Assembly: GCF_000016665.1 (NCBI RefSeq)
Contig: NC_009523.1
Span: forward strand, 3,471,501-3,535,500
DNA from: Roseiflexus sp. RS-1
GTDB taxonomy: Bacteria; Chloroflexota; Chloroflexia; Chloroflexales; Roseiflexaceae
DNA: 64,000 nucleotides
Direction: 5' to 3'
Below are positions 62,990-64,000 of the stretch, one piece after another (position 1 is the stretch's first letter; each line of letters opens with the position of its first letter). The notes below the pieces were generated by a model that saw nothing but the letters and a program-made list of their open reading frames with translations, searched no databases and was not told the DNA's origin. The translations under genes and the position numbers were made by a program.

Positions 62990-63156
62990 TATAATCTAAC
63001 GGGACACGGTATACCGTTCTGCGCCAGGTTCACGAGATCGCCGCGGAGTGTTGGGTAGCCGTGTCCTTCAACGCGACCAAGCCGAACAGTTATCTGGGCC
63101 CTCAAACCCGCATATGCTAGCAAGGCTGGCGCCGTTTTCCTCAGGAGGTTCTGTGT
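62990..63156 (+). ncRNA. Candidate IS110 bridge RNA in the left end
   Basis: TATAAT at 62990-62995 is followed by a non-coding stretch that can fold: GGACACGG at 63002-63009 pairs perfectly with CCGTGTCC at 63059-63066, closing a loop of about 49 nt. CGGTATACCG at 63008-63017 is a small palindrome. IS110-group elements are known to transcribe a target- and donor-specifying bridge RNA from this position. Whether this one is functional, and its exact ends, are inference. Confidence 0.5.
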
Positions 63157-64000
63157 ATGGCTTCCCGTGAGTCGCTCTTTATCGGCATTGATGTCTCCAA
63201 ACAGACGCTGGATGTGGCGTTTGGCGCCGACCCGCACGCGCCACGCGAGACGATACCGTCTACCGACGAAGGTGTCCAGCTCCTGGTCACGCGACTCCAG
63301 CGCCTGCAGCCGACCCTGATTGTGCTGGAGGCGACCGGCGGGCTGGAGCGCATGGTGTTCGCCCAACTGCTCCAGGCTGGCGTGCCGACGGCGCGGGTGC
63401 AGCCACGCCGCGTGCGCGCCCTGGCGCACGCGGAAGGACGCCAGGCGAAGACCGACCGCCTGGATGCCCGGTTGCTCGCCCGCTTTGCCGAACGGGTGCG
63501 CCCGCCGCACCACCAAGCGACGGACGAGCAGCGCGCATCCTTGCGCGACCTGCTGGTCCGGCGGGAGCAGGTGATTCAGATGCGGACGGCTGAGATCAAT
63601 CGGTTGACGGCTGCCGCGCCGAACCTCCGCCCGGGCATCCAGCAGCATATTGATTGGCTGGATCAGGAGATCCGTGCGCTTGAGCAGGAACGCGACAACG
63701 AGGCGGAGCGCACCGACGAGGTGCGCCGGAAACGGGAGCTGCGCGACAGCGTGCCCGGCATCGGCGCGATCACCGCACTGAACCTGCTGCTCCGCCTGCC
63801 CGAACTGGGGACCATCAATCGCAAGGAAGCGGCGGCCGTTGTGGGCGTTGCGCCGTATGCCAATCAGAGCGGCGCACAGCACAAACCCCGGCATATCTCC
63901 GGCGGCAGGAGGGATGTGCGCAGCGTGTTGTACATGGCGACCCTGGCGGCCACGCGGCGCCGTCTGGTCAGGCGCGCCTTCGATCAGCGCCTGTGTCAAG
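63157..64000 (+). CDS. IS110 family transposase (partial at window end)
   Basis: 281 codons are visible with no stop. The N-terminal RuvC-like DEDD domain begins FIGIDVSKQTLDVAFG (first Asp) and includes LIVLEATGG (Glu) and KTDRLDARLLARFAERV (the Asp pair). A helical middle follows, then the C-terminal Transposase-20 domain with DSVPGIGAITALNLLLRLPE, VGVAPYANQSG and RHISGGRRDVRSVLYMA. Its serine nucleophile region is included. ATG 63157 with AGGAGG eight bases upstream. It would be a recombinase working with a bridge RNA. Confidence 0.9.
   Translation, partial: MASRESLFIGIDVSKQTLDVAFGADPHAPRETIPSTDEGVQLLVTRLQRLQPTLIVLEATGGLERMVFAQLLQAGVPTARVQPRRVRALAHAEGRQAKTDRLDARLLARFAERVRPPHHQATDEQRASLRDLLVRREQVIQMRTAEINRLTAAAPNLRPGIQQHIDWLDQEIRALEQERDNEAERTDEVRRKRELRDSVPGIGAITALNLLLRLPELGTINRKEAAAVVGVAPYANQSGAQHKPRHISGGRRDVRSVLYMATLAATRRRLVRRAFDQRLCQ

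Larger units (their letters stand above)
62985..64000 (+). mobile_element. IS110-type insertion sequence, cut by the window end
   Basis: A transposase gene preceded by about 170 bp of non-coding left end and by an interrupted chromosomal palindrome. IS110-group elements lack terminal inverted repeats, so the left boundary (about 62985) is placed from the break in the palindrome. The right end lies outside the window. Confidence 0.7.

Overview
The window is GC-rich (roughly 60%) chromosomal DNA that fits a filamentous anoxygenic phototroph of the Chloroflexota, most likely Roseiflexus. Three things support this: a magnesium-chelatase BchD-type gene (45871-47703), large secreted beta-repeat proteins and proteases ending in a hydrophobic-LPL-VR-like tail, and intergenic DNA saturated with short repeats. 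The genus call is an inference from gene content and sequence style; no rRNA, tRNA or CRISPR array was seen.

Layout. 1-4303: a secreted repeat protein, then an IS630-type element (with a frameshifted transposase) sitting inside a small repeat. 4556-8937: a PfkB-type kinase, a small membrane protein, a methyltransferase, and two tandem ECF sigma/anti-sigma pairs. 9262-16893: a minus-strand cluster of three related solute-binding-like surface proteins (two fused to a VWA domain), a Uma2 nuclease-fold protein and a membrane/coiled-coil protein. 17397-24569: a THUMP RNA methyltransferase, a second secreted repeat protein, and a large TPM/coiled-coil membrane protein. 24570-25350: a dense nest of 116-bp mobile repeats ending in a terminator. 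25498-27777: a zinc ribbon protein and small unknown proteins.

27900-34567 is a complete peptide-type ABC transporter operon (binding protein, two permeases, two ATPases), driven by a strong sigma-70-like promoter inside the preceding gene. 34622-43218 is a probable fucose-use locus: OsmC; alpha-L-fucosidase and L-fuconate dehydratase on the minus strand; a divergent GntR/FCD regulator; then a sugar ABC importer lacking its own ATPase. 43901-47703: a ParB-like protein divergent from an FHA-domain gene translationally coupled to bchD. 47784-48770: a dead restriction-modification system. 48782-61364: a membrane-anchored alpha/beta hydrolase, two subtilisin-like proteases and a giant ExeM-type extracellular nuclease, i.e. 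a secretion and polymer-degradation region. 61508-62839: a DUF2231 membrane protein, PlsC acyltransferase and a small membrane protein. 63157-end: an IS110-type transposase cut by the window edge, with a structured leader that may be a bridge RNA.

The most unusual content is non-coding. (1) A 116-bp mobile repeat whose ends match those of the IS630 copy and whose centre (GGGCT-A/G-AAGCCC) is itself the insertion site, giving nested left-left-full-right-right arrays. (2) Many intergenic arrays built from heptanucleotides of several sequence types. (3) Large hairpins in leaders and a candidate bridge RNA.
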